Shown one piece after another: positions 50,306-59,883 of a DNA stretch of 64,000 nucleotides (its first letter is position 1; every line of letters starts with the position of its first letter). The notes under the pieces are model-generated. The model was given only the letters and a program-made list of their open reading frames with translations, had not been told where the DNA came from and ran no database searches. The position numbers and the translations under genes were made by a program. This DNA is from JANQPX01 sp041398025 (GTDB lineage Bacteria; Pseudomonadota; Alphaproteobacteria; Geminicoccales; Geminicoccaceae): the NCBI GenBank assembly GCA_041398025.1, contig JAWKVM010000020.1:168963-232962 (forward strand), written 5' to 3'.

Positions 50306-51332
50306 CTAGGCGGCCCGATGACCGAGCCTGAGGCAGGCGAGCGCGAACTCGCTCTGATAGGGGCAGGTCTGAGCCATGCGCACCAGGCAGCGGCGCACGC
50401 TGACAGTTGCCAGGGCGCCGATCTTGAGCTGCCGGTTGCGAATGGTGCCGGCGGTCGCGGTGGCGAACTGGGTGTGGCGAAGGCCGAGCCGACGGAGCGC
50501 TTCGATCAGGACATGGGCAAACGCGGCGAACCGGAGCCGGAGCTGATTGGCCTTCATGGAGGCGGTCGAGGTGCGATCGGCGAACAGATCGAGCTGCATT
50601 TCCTTGATCCTGTTTTCCATGTCGCCGCGATCCGCTCGATCTCTTCTCTGGCGCCGGCCGAGGCGTCGATGGTCGATGGCCGCAGCCTGGCGGCAAGTAG
50701 CCGGTGGCCGCAGAAGATGGAGAGCGGCAGGTAGCAGTAGCAGCCGCAATAGCCGTGAAGCGAAGCGCCCTTGGTGGGATGCTGAGCCGTCCTTCCTGAT
50801 GGCCGTGGAGAGGGTCGTCGGCGGCGTCGAGGCCGATGATGATCCGCTTGGGCGGTTGGGCATGGGCCTCGATGAACAGATCGACCAACAGGGTCTCGAG
50901 CTTTGTCGGGTCATGGCTGATCCTGTAATAGCGCCCCGGTGATCCGGCCGGTGCGTGCTCCGGACGATTGAGTGTGCTCTTGCCGGCGAGAACCGCGCAG
51001 GCGCGGTGCTTCGGCTCGATCCGGCCGGCCAGCGACGCCAGCACCGGATCATGACGCAGATCGTCGTGGTCGCCGACATCCTCGTAGCCGAGCGCGATGC
51101 CGACGATCCGCTGGCCCGCGAGGGCCGGCAGGCCATGGACAACGAAATCAGGAGAACGGTGATCGACGAAACAGGCGGCAACGCGATCGATCAATTCGAT
51201 GCTCCGATCGGCATGCCGAAGCAGCAGTGCGCCGGCATCCGATGTCATGGCGCCGCCTTCGAAATCAGCGATGACGCGGCGACCGCCGACGCCTTCACAT
51301 GCGCGCTGCCCGGCTCGACAGCCTGTCAGCAT
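50306..51332 (-). pseudogene. IS1380-family transposase, frameshifted and internally deleted
   Basis: The N-terminal part (VIADFEGGAMTSDAGALLLRH, GYEDVGDHDDLRHDP, LDAADDPLHGHQEGR) is in one frame. The middle (GYCGCYCYLPLSIFCGHRLL, IDASAGAREEIERIA) is in a second frame. The C-terminal part (ENRIKEMQLDLFADRTS, CPYQSEFALACLRLG) is in a third. Between ERIA and ENRIK the central catalytic stretch of this family (about 130 residues) is missing. The element is therefore dead. I could not define terminal inverted repeats with confidence. Confidence 0.85.
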
Positions 51333-51841
51333 CGGCGCTTCCGCCTGGTTCCGCTAAGTGATTGCTGCAACCTCACTTTCGCAGATCACGGACGTCGATA
51401 CACCATCACAGGTGAGAAATGCGGGTTAGGTGTGTTTGCTACATAATTCCGGAAAAATGGGGCCGGGTTCGGACTCCCAGGATCGCATGGACCAGCGTGC
51501 GATTGTGGCCTCGGGTGATGAAGAAAACGCTAAAGAATGGCGCGGAAACCCGAGTCGCCGAGGCGATCACATACGGCAGGCGACCTATCTGTCTGAGCGA
51601 AAATTCTATCGAAGAGCGAAAATGCCGCAGCGACGCTTCTTGCACCCATGGTCAAACATCTTGGCATCACAGTCAACATCCCGCCGATATTTTCATCTGC
51701 AAGATGACAAGCGGCGTTCGCCGACTGCCGACCTCAGTCGACTTGAGTTTCCTATTGGGAAACGGGCGCTCTTGTCTATTGTTTTGCCTGCGAGACGGCT
51801 GTAACGTTCGCCGGTTCGCTGACTTGGAATGTAGGCGCTGT
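51333..51841. other. Spacer between the IS remnant and the GMC gene
   Basis: About 500 bp. It probably includes the outer end of the IS remnant, then a single family-1 arm (51471-51493). The rest is the leader of the GMC oxidoreductase gene. A plus-strand frame is open through most of it, but the sequence shows no resemblance to any protein. Confidence 0.45.
51471..51493. repeat. Family-1 repeat, single arm (copy D)
   Basis: GGACTCCCAGGATCGCATGG plus ACC is identical to the right arm of copy B apart from one base. No left arm lies within several hundred bases, so it is a half element, perhaps cut by the neighbouring IS event. Confidence 0.75.
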
Positions 51842-53440
51842 ATGTTTGTCGATCTGAGATCGGCAGAGAATGATCAACTCTTCGAGGCCGATATCTGCAT
51901 CATCGGGGCCGGACCGGCCGGCATCGCGATGGCGACCGCGCTGGCCGAGGAGTCGCTCGACGTCTGCATCGTCGAAAGCGGCGGGTTCGAGTCCCATGGC
52001 GACATCCAGTCGCTTGCCGACGCCGACATGGTCTCGCATCCGCATCATCGGCTCATCACCGGACGGAACCGACAGCTTGGCGGATCGACCAATTCCTGGG
52101 GCGGTGCCTGCGCGCCGATGAGCGCGATCGATTTCGCCCCGCGCCCATTCGTCGACCTCCATGGCTGGCCGTTTTCCCGTGCCGCGCTCGATCCCTACTA
52201 CCGGCGCGCGCAGACCATGTTCGAGATCGGTCCGTTCGCCTATGCGCCTGCCGACTGGATCGGCGACAATTTCGAGCCGCTCGGCCTCTCCCGGGAGCGG
52301 CTGGAGACCCGTATCTGGCAGATGAGCCCGCGCACGAATTTCGGCCGCGTGCACCGCAGGGACCTGGACCGCTCGAGCCAGATCACCGTCCTCCTGCATG
52401 CGACCGCCACGCAGATTCTGACCAACGAGGCGGCATCCTGCATCGAAGCGGTCGAAGTCCGCGGTCTCGACGGCAAGCAGGCGAAGGTCCGGGCAAAGGC
52501 GACCGTGCTCGCCTGCGGCGGCATCGACAATGCGCGGCTGCTCCTTCTTTCCAGACAGCGCCGTCCGCAAGGCCTCGGCAACGATCGTGATCTGGTCGGC
52601 CGCTATTTCATGCAGCATCCGCACATCGCCGCCGCCTCGATCCGCTTTTCCGGCTCCAAAGGCTGGCTGCGCAACTACAAGGACTTCAGGAGCGGCGATG
52701 TCTGGCTGCGCGCACGCATCGGCCTCACCGAGCGGGCCATGACCCAGGAACGGGTGCTGAACCCCGTCGCGAGCCTGGTCAACCGGTTCATCACCGACAG
52801 CCTGACCCATACCCAGTCGGTCGGCTATGTGACGTTGAAGCGGGTCCTCCTCGATCTGAGGCATGGCCAACTGCCCGCCAATTTCACCCACGAACTGACG
52901 ACGATCCTGAAGGACATCAGGGGAATTTCGGTCGGCTTTCTACGTCATCTCAGGGATCAGAACGGCGCAGTCTACGTGATGGGGGAGCAATTCCCCAATC
53001 CCGACAGCCGGGTGATGCTGACCATGGAGAAGGACCGCCTCGGACAGGAAAAGGCCTCTGTGGACTGGCGGCTTTTGCCGATCGACAAGCAGTCGATCCG
53101 CGTGCTGATCGACGCGATCCGATGGGACTTCTCGCGTCTCGGCATCGCGCAGATCGTGCCGGACGAATGGCTCACCATCGACGACGAGACCTGGCCGCAG
53201 TCGCTCGCCGGCGGGCATCACCACATGGGCACCACGCGCATGGGTGACGATCCGGCGACCTCCGTGGTCGATGCCGATGCGCGCGTACACGGCATCGCCA
53301 ATCTCTACGTCGCCGGCTCCTCGATCTTTCCGACGGTGGGCTCAGCCAACCCGACGCTCACCCTGGTGGCGACCTCGCTGAAGCTCGCCGATCATCTGGC
53401 GGCGCTCATGGCCGGCGAGCGAACCGCGGCCGTCGCCTGA
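51842..53440 (+). CDS. GMC-family FAD-dependent oxidoreductase
   Basis: A 532-residue flavoprotein. The dinucleotide fold GAGPAG is at 22-27, followed by FAD-contact GGSTNSWGGACAPM. The GMC C-terminus is complete: GGHHHMGTTRMG (catalytic His region) and NLYVAGSSIFPTVGSANPTLT (split: NLYVAGSSIFP / TVGSANPTLT). No signal peptide. It probably oxidises an alcohol or sugar; no partner gene is nearby. I start at the ATG at 51842 because the FAD fold begins about 17 residues later. The upstream in-frame extension crosses a dispersed repeat and is not protein-like. Confidence 0.87.
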   Translation: MFVDLRSAENDQLFEADICIIGAGPAGIAMATALAEESLDVCIVESGGFESHGDIQSLADADMVSHPHHRLITGRNRQLGGSTNSWGGACAPMSAIDFAPRPFVDLHGWPFSRAALDPYYRRAQTMFEIGPFAYAPADWIGDNFEPLGLSRERLETRIWQMSPRTNFGRVHRRDLDRSSQITVLLHATATQILTNEAASCIEAVEVRGLDGKQAKVRAKATVLACGGIDNARLLLLSRQRRPQGLGNDRDLVGRYFMQHPHIAAASIRFSGSKGWLRNYKDFRSGDVWLRARIGLTERAMTQERVLNPVASLVNRFITDSLTHTQSVGYVTLKRVLLDLRHGQLPANFTHELTTILKDIRGISVGFLRHLRDQNGAVYVMGEQFPNPDSRVMLTMEKDRLGQEKASVDWRLLPIDKQSIRVLIDAIRWDFSRLGIAQIVPDEWLTIDDETWPQSLAGGHHHMGTTRMGDDPATSVVDADARVHGIANLYVAGSSIFPTVGSANPTLTLVATSLKLADHLAALMAGERTAAVA

Positions 53441-53473
53441 CTTTTCCGGCGCCGGGATCCCTGCTATCCCAGG

Positions 53474-54157
53474 ATGATGTCGGATCTCACACCCGAACTC
53501 CTGCTCTGCGCCTATGCCAGCGGCATTTTCCCCATGGCGAACGACCGGGACGACCCGACCGTTCAGTGGATCGATCCCCACCACCGCGGCATCATCCCGC
53601 TCGACGCCTATCACGTGCCGAGGAGCGTGAGGAAGCTCCTTCGCCAGCAGCGCTTCGAGATCCGCACCAACAGCGCCTTCGAAGCCGTGATCACCGCCTG
53701 CGCCGAATGCCGTGACGACCGGCCGAGGACCTGGCTGAACGACGAGCTGATCGCGCTCTACTGTGCGCTGCATGACCGGCATTACGCCCACAGTGTCGAA
53801 TGCTGGATCGACGATCGCCTGGTCGGCGGCGCCTATGGGCTGTCGCTCGGCGGTGCGTTCTTCGGGGAAAGCATGTTTTCGCGGGTGCGCGACGCCAGCA
53901 AGGTCGCCCTGGTGGACCTGATCGAGCGTCTGAACCTCGGCGGCTACTGCCTGCTCGACACCCAGTTCGTCACCGATCATCTGAAACGCTTCGGCGCGAT
54001 CGAGATCCCGCGCGAAGCCTATCTGCGCCGGCTGCAACAGGCGCTTGCGGTCGAGGCGCGCTTCTACTCGGATGAGGGGGTGATCGTCTCGAGCACGCCC
54101 TGGCCGCTCAGGGCCGGATCGGTCGGCTCCTCGCAATCGACCACCCAGACGTCGTAG
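53474..54157 (+). CDS. aat: Leucyl/phenylalanyl-tRNA--protein transferase
   Basis: A 227-residue cytoplasmic aminoacyl transferase that adds Leu or Phe to proteins with N-terminal Arg/Lys for the N-degron (ClpS/ClpAP) pathway. Conserved features are YASGIFPMAND, VQWIDPHHRGIIPL, the ECWIDDRLVGGAYGLSLGGAFFGESMFS core (split: ECWIDDRLVGGAYG / LSLGGAFFGESMFS) and LLDTQFVTDHLKRFGA. Its 3' end overlaps the convergent DUF2155 gene by about 94 bp. Confidence 0.96.
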   Translation: MMSDLTPELLLCAYASGIFPMANDRDDPTVQWIDPHHRGIIPLDAYHVPRSVRKLLRQQRFEIRTNSAFEAVITACAECRDDRPRTWLNDELIALYCALHDRHYAHSVECWIDDRLVGGAYGLSLGGAFFGESMFSRVRDASKVALVDLIERLNLGGYCLLDTQFVTDHLKRFGAIEIPREAYLRRLQQALAVEARFYSDEGVIVSSTPWPLRAGSVGSSQSTTQTS

Positions 54158-54564
54158 ACCGCGTGCTCCAGCGCCGAGACTGCGGGGCTGGAGGCGAACA
54201 TCCATCCGGAAAACAGGAGCTTTGGCTCACGCTCGCGATCGGCTGCGGGCGGCAGCTCACGGATTTCGAGGAAGGCGGCACTTTCCGGCGGCTCGGTCGG
54301 CGGCGTTTCCCGACAGGCCCGCACCACGATCTCGAGCGTGCCGAAATAAGTGGGCAGACCGAGCGTCGCATAGATCGGCGAGATTCTCGCCGTGATCTTG
54401 TCCAGCCCCTGCAGGATCGCGACCTGATGCTCGACGTCGGGCGTGTGCGGAACCCGCTCGCCCTCCCGGAGCGCCGCGTTCTGCTGGGCACCAGCCGGAC
54501 CGATGCCAGCCAGCCAGAGAAGGGCCAGGGCAGCCGCAGGTCTATGCAGCGACCTTCCAGGCAT
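54064..54564 (-). CDS. DUF2155 domain exported protein
   Basis: A 166-residue periplasmic protein with a signal peptide ending AGA-QQN. The DUF2155 block runs over ILQGLDKITARISPI and LFSGWMFASSPAVSALEHAVYDVWVVDC (split before SSPAV). Function unknown; in alphaproteobacteria it is typically encoded beside mlaD-like and aat genes, as here. The ATG at 54564 overlaps the mlaD stop (TGATG). Its last ~31 codons lie antisense to the end of aat. Confidence 0.88.
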   Translation of the reverse strand: MPGRSLHRPAAALALLWLAGIGPAGAQQNAALREGERVPHTPDVEHQVAILQGLDKITARISPIYATLGLPTYFGTLEIVVRACRETPPTEPPESAAFLEIRELPPAADREREPKLLFSGWMFASSPAVSALEHAVYDVWVVDCEEPTDPALSGQGVLETITPSSE

Positions 54565-55046
54565 CACTGGGTAACCGGCGCCTCGCCGCTGTCCTCTTTG
54601 CCGCCCGACCCGCCGCTGTAGATGAGCTGGCCAATCAGGTCTTCGAGACGCACCGAGGACTGCGTGAGCGTGATCTCGTCGCCGGAGGCCAGCATATCGA
54701 TATCACCGCCCGGTTCGAGGGACAGATATTTGCCGCCAAGCAGGCCATCGGACATGATCGCGGCAGAGCTGTCCAGCGGCAGCTCGACATTGTCCTGGAC
54801 GGTGAAGCTGACATTGGCGCGATAGGTCGCAGGATCCAGGGTCTGGGCGATCACCGAACCGACCTTGATGCCGCCGATGCGGACGTCGGCGCCATTGTTG
54901 AGCCCGTCGATTCGATCGAATTGGGCCATCAGCGGATAGCTGCCCCCCTCGCCTGACCGCTCATTCTGATAGGCATAGTAGAGAAAGCCGATCGCCACCA
55001 GGAGAACGACGGCACCGAGCACGGTTTCGAGGATATTCCGGTTCAT
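54564..55046 (-). CDS. mlaD: MlaD/MCE-family outer-membrane lipid asymmetry protein
   Basis: A 160-residue protein with an N-terminal membrane anchor (ETVLGAVVLLVAIGFLYYAY) and one MCE domain (DGLNNGADVRIGGIKVGSV, SDGLLGGKYLSLEPGGD). MlaD hexamers bind phospholipid in the periplasm for the Mla retrograde transport system. The other Mla components are not in the window. The start at 55046 gives the normal length for the family; the longer frame upstream is not protein-like. Confidence 0.92.
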   Translation of the reverse strand: MNRNILETVLGAVVLLVAIGFLYYAYQNERSGEGGSYPLMAQFDRIDGLNNGADVRIGGIKVGSVIAQTLDPATYRANVSFTVQDNVELPLDSSAAIMSDGLLGGKYLSLEPGGDIDMLASGDEITLTQSSVRLEDLIGQLIYSGGSGGKEDSGEAPVTQ

Positions 55047-55191
55047 GATCCATCCATCATGTGAGGCCGGCCGACGCGACCGGTCCGGTAAAAGCCGGCT
55101 TCTCTGGCGGACGCCGTCATCGCCATGCGGTAGAATGGGAAAGCGACATCCCCGCACCTCGACAGCAGCGTCGACCGAGTGTGTCCTAGGA

Positions 55192-56139
55192 TCAATCCGC
55201 TGATTTCTCAAGTCCTAGTAATGCGCGGGCGAAGGTGTCGGCCTCGAAGGCGCGGAGATCGTAGACCCCCTCGCCGACCCCGACGGCATGCACCGGCAGA
55301 CCGAATTGCCGGGCGAGCGCCACGACCACGCCGCCGCGCGCCGTGCCGTCCAGCTTGGTCACCACCAGGCCGGTGAGCGGCACCATGCTGCGGAAGGTCT
55401 CGACCTGCGCCTTGGCGTTCTGCCCGGTGGTGGCATCCAGCACCAGCACGGTCTGGTGCGGTGCCTCGACGTCCTGTTTCTTCACGACGCGCACGATCTT
55501 CGCAAGCTCGTCCATCAGCGCGGATTTGTTGTGCAGGCGCCCCGCCGTGTCGATCAGGAGGACGTCCGCCCGCTCCGCCCGCGCCTTTTCCAGCGCCTCG
55601 AAGGCGAGACCCGCGGCATCGGCGCCGGGCGCCTTGGCGATCACCGGACAGTCCGTACGCCGCCCCCAGATCTCGAGCTGCTCGATCGCGGCAGCGCGAA
55701 ACGTGTCCCCGGCCGCCAGGATCACCTTTTTGCCGTCATTGACGAATTGCTGAGCGAGCTTGCCGATGGTGGTCGTCTTGCCCGTGCCGTTGACGCCGCA
55801 GACCAGGATCACCTCCGGCTTGTGCGCCGGATCGATCGCCAGCGGCCGCGCCACGGGGTCGAGCATCTCGCTGATCTGGCGTGCGAGGGCCTCTCGAACG
55901 TCCTGGTCGGTGATGTCCTTACCGAAGCGGGCCTTGCGCAGGCCCTCGGTGAGGTCCATCGCGGTCTCGACGCCCATGTCGGCCGCGATCAGCGCCTCTT
56001 CCAGCTCCTCCAGAACAGCGGCGTCGACCTGCTTTTTGCCGGTGAATACCGAGGCGATGTTGTTCTGCAGGTTGGAGGAGGAGCGGCTGAGCCCCGCCTT
56101 CAGGCGCTGGAACCAGCCTTGCCTGGATTCGTCGCTCAT
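55192..56139 (-). CDS. ftsY: Signal recognition particle receptor FtsY
   Basis: A 315-residue SRP GTPase docking SRP-ribosome complexes to SecYEG. N-domain helices are followed by G1 GVNGTGKTTTIGKL, VLLIDTAGRLHNK, and TKLDGTARGGVVVAL. The acidic A domain is very short, as usual in alphaproteobacteria. Its ATG overlaps the mtaB stop by 4 bp. It is encoded 2 kb from ffh, its partner, on the opposite strand. Confidence 0.96.
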   Translation of the reverse strand: MSDESRQGWFQRLKAGLSRSSSNLQNNIASVFTGKKQVDAAVLEELEEALIAADMGVETAMDLTEGLRKARFGKDITDQDVREALARQISEMLDPVARPLAIDPAHKPEVILVCGVNGTGKTTTIGKLAQQFVNDGKKVILAAGDTFRAAAIEQLEIWGRRTDCPVIAKAPGADAAGLAFEALEKARAERADVLLIDTAGRLHNKSALMDELAKIVRVVKKQDVEAPHQTVLVLDATTGQNAKAQVETFRSMVPLTGLVVTKLDGTARGGVVVALARQFGLPVHAVGVGEGVYDLRAFEADTFARALLGLEKSAD

Positions 56140-57400
56140 GCGGCCACGCGCCCGACCAGCATGCCGTCCTCGATGCGTTCGGGCATCACCGATGCAAGGC
56201 TACCCGGAGCAGGAACATTTGCCGCCTCGGCGAAGCGGAACGGCGCGAAGGTCTCGGTATGACCGCCCTGGCTCTGCTCCACCAGAAGCGTGGCACTCCG
56301 TCCGAGCTCCCGCCCGAGAAAACGGCCAAGCGCCAGATCGCCCGCCTCCCGAAGCCGCGCCGCACGCTCCTTGCCGACGGCCTTCGGCAGCTGCGGCATG
56401 CGCGCGGCCGGCGTACCCTTTCGCGCAGAATAGGGAAAAACATGGAGGTAGGTGAGATCCGCCTCCTCGACCAGGCGAAGGGTGTTCTCGAACATCGCCT
56501 CGGTCTCGGTCGGAAAGCCCGCGATCAGATCGGCGCCAAACGCGATCTTCGGGCGCAGGCCCCTGCAGATCGTCGCGAGCGCGATGACGTCGTCCCGCGT
56601 ATGGCGCCGCTTCATGCGCTTCAGCGTCAGCGTGTCGCCCGCCTGCACGGAGAGATGCAGATGCGGCATCAGCCGAGGCTCGGAGGCGATCAGCTCGAAC
56701 AGATCAGGGTCGACCTCGGCGGGATCGATCGAGGACAGGCGAAGGCGCGGCAATTCCGGCACCAGCTTCAGCAGACGGCGCACCATCTGGCCCAGCGTCG
56801 GCTCGCCGGGAAGATCCCTGCCGTAGGATGTCAGATCGACGCCGGTCAGCACCACCTCCTTGTGACCATGCTCGACCAGACGCCGCGTCTGCGCGACCAC
56901 CTCGCCTACCGGCACGCTGCGGCTCGGGCCACGGCCATAAGGGATGATGCAGAAGGTGCAGCGGTGATCGCAGCCGTTCTGCACCTGCACGAAGGCGCGC
57001 GATCGACCGTCGATCCCGTCGACCAGATGCCCCGCGGTCTCTCGGATTTTTTCGACGTCGCCCACCACGACCCTGGCCGGCTCCGCCCTGGCCAGCGCCT
57101 GCCAGGCCGAGCCGCGCAGCTTCTCGGCATTGCCGAGCACGTGGTCCACCTCGTCCATGCCGGCATACATGTCCGGCGAAATCTGGGCACTGCACCGGTC
57201 ACCACGATCGTCGCATCCGGCCGCTCGCGCCTGGCCCGCCGGATCGCCTGACGCGCCTGACGCTCGGCCTCGGCCGTCACCGCACAGGTGTGCACGACGA
57301 CGACGTCATCCAGTCCGGCCTGGGTCGCCTGACCCCGGATGATTTCGGATTCGAAGCTGTTCAGGCGACAGCCGAAGGTGATGATCTCGGGTTTTCTCAA
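56136..57400 (-). pseudogene. mtaB: tRNA t6A37 methylthiotransferase MtaB with a single-base frameshift
   Basis: The radical-SAM enzyme that converts t6A37 to ms2t6A37. The N-terminal 60-odd codons (TFGCRLNSFESE, VHTCAVTAEAERQARQ) are in one frame. The rest (PDMYAGMDEVDHVLG, the radical-SAM CDHRCTFC motif, the TRAM-like C-terminus) is in another. Around 57195 the sequence reads ACC-GG-TGC-AGT-GCC-CAG: one base is missing before the conserved third cluster cysteine (TGCxAQ). With that base restored the gene encodes about 421 residues, the normal length. It overlaps dapF and ftsY by 4 bp each. The cause may be a real mutation or a sequencing error. Confidence 0.88.
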
Positions 57401-58263
57401 GAGGCTTTGGCCTGATCTTTCGCGGCGGCCTGATTGTCCACGGCGAGCATTTCCGGCTGGAAGCTGCCGGTGAAGCTGTGACTGGCCGGCCCCGTCATGA
57501 CCACCTGGCCGTCCTCCCTCCAGGTGATGCTCAATTTTCCGCCGTCAAGCAGGACCGAGGCGGTCGGGCCGACCAAATCGCGCCGGATCGCCGCGACCAC
57601 CGCAGCACAGGCACCGCTGCCGCAGGCGGACGTGATGCCGGCGCCGCGCTCGAACACGCGCAGGCGGATGGTGTTCCGGTCGCGCACCTGGGCGACGCCG
57701 ATATTGGCGCGCTCCGGGAACAGCGGATGATGCTCCAGCCCCGGCCCGAGTGCTGCGAGGTCGACCGCCTCGGCGTCACCCACGAAGAAGACAGCGTGCG
57801 GGTTGCCCATATTGACCGCGGTCGGCGCCTTGAGCGGCCCGGCCTCGATGTCCAGATGCAGCGTGTCCATGGCCCTGGCGAGCGGGATCTCGTCCCAGGC
57901 GAGGCCCGGGCGGCCCATCACCACGCTATAGCCCATGAGCCCGGGTTTCGCTTCCAGAATGCCCGCACGCGTCTCGATCAGCACGCTGGACAGCCCCTGC
58001 TCTTCCATCATCAGCCTGGCGACGCAGCGCGTGCCATTGCCGCAAGCACCGGACTCCGAGCCGTCCGGGTTGTAGACCCGCATGAACACATGCGCCTTGT
58101 CGGACGGCTGCAGCAGCAATAGCTGGTCGAAGCCGACCCCGCGCCTGCGGTCCGCGATCTTTCGGATCTGCGCGGCCGACAGCACCAGCTTGCCGCTTCG
58201 CTGATCGACGATCACGAAGTCGTTGCCGAGGCCGTGCATCTTATGAAAATCGAGCTCGCTCAT
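57397..58263 (-). CDS. dapF: Diaminopimelate epimerase
   Basis: A 288-residue PLP-independent epimerase (LL-DAP to meso-DAP, lysine and peptidoglycan synthesis). The two catalytic cysteines are C74 in SGACGNGTRC and C214 in TSACGSGAC. The N-terminus MSELDFHKMHGLGNDF is canonical. It heads the dapF-mtaB-ftsY operon, divergent from ffh, an arrangement typical of alphaproteobacteria. Confidence 0.96.
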   Translation of the reverse strand: MSELDFHKMHGLGNDFVIVDQRSGKLVLSAAQIRKIADRRRGVGFDQLLLLQPSDKAHVFMRVYNPDGSESGACGNGTRCVARLMMEEQGLSSVLIETRAGILEAKPGLMGYSVVMGRPGLAWDEIPLARAMDTLHLDIEAGPLKAPTAVNMGNPHAVFFVGDAEAVDLAALGPGLEHHPLFPERANIGVAQVRDRNTIRLRVFERGAGITSACGSGACAAVVAAIRRDLVGPTASVLLDGGKLSITWREDGQVVMTGPASHSFTGSFQPEMLAVDNQAAAKDQAKAS

Positions 58264-58424
58264 GATGGCGCATAATTAAGTGCATTCTTCGCTCATCCAC
58301 AAGTGGCGTCAGCGACGCCAGGCTTTACGCTGTCGCGGTTCCTTTCCTTGACTTGTTGGTGCCTGACTTCCTATTTCCTAACCAGGATCGGCCTCGTCGC
58401 CTGAAGCAACCTCCGGAAGAACCG

Positions 58425-59813
58425 ATGTTCGACACGCTCTCCAACCGCCTCGGCAATGTCTTCGAACGGCTGAAACGCCGTGGCTCGCTGTCCGAGAAGG
58501 ATGTCGAGGAGGCGATGCGCGACATCCGGGTGGCGCTGCTCGAAGCCGACGTCGCGCTGCCGGTGGTCAAGGACTTCATCGCCTCGGTCAAGGAAAAGGC
58601 GGTCGGCCAGGAGGTGCTGAAGTCGATCACCCCAGGACAAATGGTGGTCAAGATCGTCCATGACCACCTGGTGGCTCTATTGGGAGGCGAGACGGTCGAG
58701 CTGAACCTGGCGGGCTCGCCGCCGCAGGTTCTGCTCATGGTCGGCCTCCAGGGCTCCGGCAAGACCACCACGTCTGCGAAGATCGCCCACCGCCTGAAGA
58801 CCAAGGAACGCAAGAAGGTCCTGCTGGCGTCGCTCGACGTACAGCGTCCGGCCGCGCAGCAGCAGCTCCAGGTGCTCGCCGATCAGACCGGCACCCAGGG
58901 CCTGCCGATCGTGCTCGGCCAGCAGCCGGTCGACATCGCCGTGCGCGCCAAGCAGACTGCCGAGAAGGAAGGCATCGACGTCGTCATTCTCGACACCGCA
59001 GGGCGCCTGCATGTCGACGAAGCGCTGATGGTCGAGCTCGAGCAGGTGCGCGACAAGGTCCGGCCGCACGAGACCCTCCTGGTCGCCGACAGCCTGACCG
59101 GCCAGGACGCCGTCCACCTCGCCAAATCATTTCATGATCGGATTGGGATTTCGGGCATCGTGCTCACCCGTATGGACGGCGATGCCCGCGGTGGCGCAGC
59201 ACTCTCGATGCGCGCGGTCACCGGCCAGCCGATCAAGCTGGTCGGCGTGGGCGAAAAGATTTCCGAGCTCGAGCCTTTTCACCCCGAGCGCGTCGCAAGC
59301 CGCATCCTCGGCATGGGCGACGTGGTCTCGCTGGTCGAGAAGGTGGCGGAAACCGTCGACAAGGACGAGGCCGAAGCGCTCGCCGCGAAGATGCAGAAGG
59401 GCCAGTTCGACCTCGACGACCTGGCGACGCAGCTCAGGCAGATGAGCAAGATGGGCGGCATGAACTCGATCCTCGGCATGCTGCCCGGCATCGGCAAGAT
59501 CCAAAAGCAGATGGCCGAAGCCAAGATCGACGACAAGATGATTGGCCGCCAGCTCGCCATCCTGTCCTCCATGACCGCGAAGGAGCGCAAGCAGCCGCAG
59601 ATCCTGCACGCGTCCCGCAAAAAACGCATCGCCGCCGGCTCCGGCACCCAGGTGCAGGACGTCAACAAGCTGCTGAAGCAATATCAGCAGATGCAGACCA
59701 TGATGAAGCGCATGAAGAAAGCCGGCGGCATGAAGAACCTCATGGCCCGCATGCCCGGCATGGGCGGCGGCATGCCCCCGGGTGGCCTCCCCCCCGGCAT
59801 GCTCGGCCGCTAG
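58425..59813 (+). CDS. ffh: Signal recognition particle protein Ffh (SRP54)
   Basis: A 462-residue SRP GTPase. After the N domain come G1 GLQGSGKTTTSAKIA, DTAGRLHVDEALM and TRMDGDARGGAAL. The Met-rich M domain (MQTMMKRMKKAGGM, MPGMGGGMPPGG) binds signal peptides and 4.5S RNA. The start is the ATG at 58425, which gives MFDTLSNRLG. The rpsP-rimM-trmD genes that usually follow ffh in alphaproteobacteria are absent here. Confidence 0.96.
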   Translation: MFDTLSNRLGNVFERLKRRGSLSEKDVEEAMRDIRVALLEADVALPVVKDFIASVKEKAVGQEVLKSITPGQMVVKIVHDHLVALLGGETVELNLAGSPPQVLLMVGLQGSGKTTTSAKIAHRLKTKERKKVLLASLDVQRPAAQQQLQVLADQTGTQGLPIVLGQQPVDIAVRAKQTAEKEGIDVVILDTAGRLHVDEALMVELEQVRDKVRPHETLLVADSLTGQDAVHLAKSFHDRIGISGIVLTRMDGDARGGAALSMRAVTGQPIKLVGVGEKISELEPFHPERVASRILGMGDVVSLVEKVAETVDKDEAEALAAKMQKGQFDLDDLATQLRQMSKMGGMNSILGMLPGIGKIQKQMAEAKIDDKMIGRQLAILSSMTAKERKQPQILHASRKKRIAAGSGTQVQDVNKLLKQYQQMQTMMKRMKKAGGMKNLMARMPGMGGGMPPGGLPPGMLGR

Positions 59814-59883
59814 GAGCGGCGGCCTGGACTTGGTTTTTGGCCCTTGGGCTTTGATCGAGCCGTAACTGACGGTCGGCGAGCGT

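Noticed and set aside
51419..51841. An N-terminal extension of 141 codons on the GMC oxidoreductase
   Set aside because: The extension runs through a dispersed palindromic repeat and the FAD fold begins only after the ATG at 51842.
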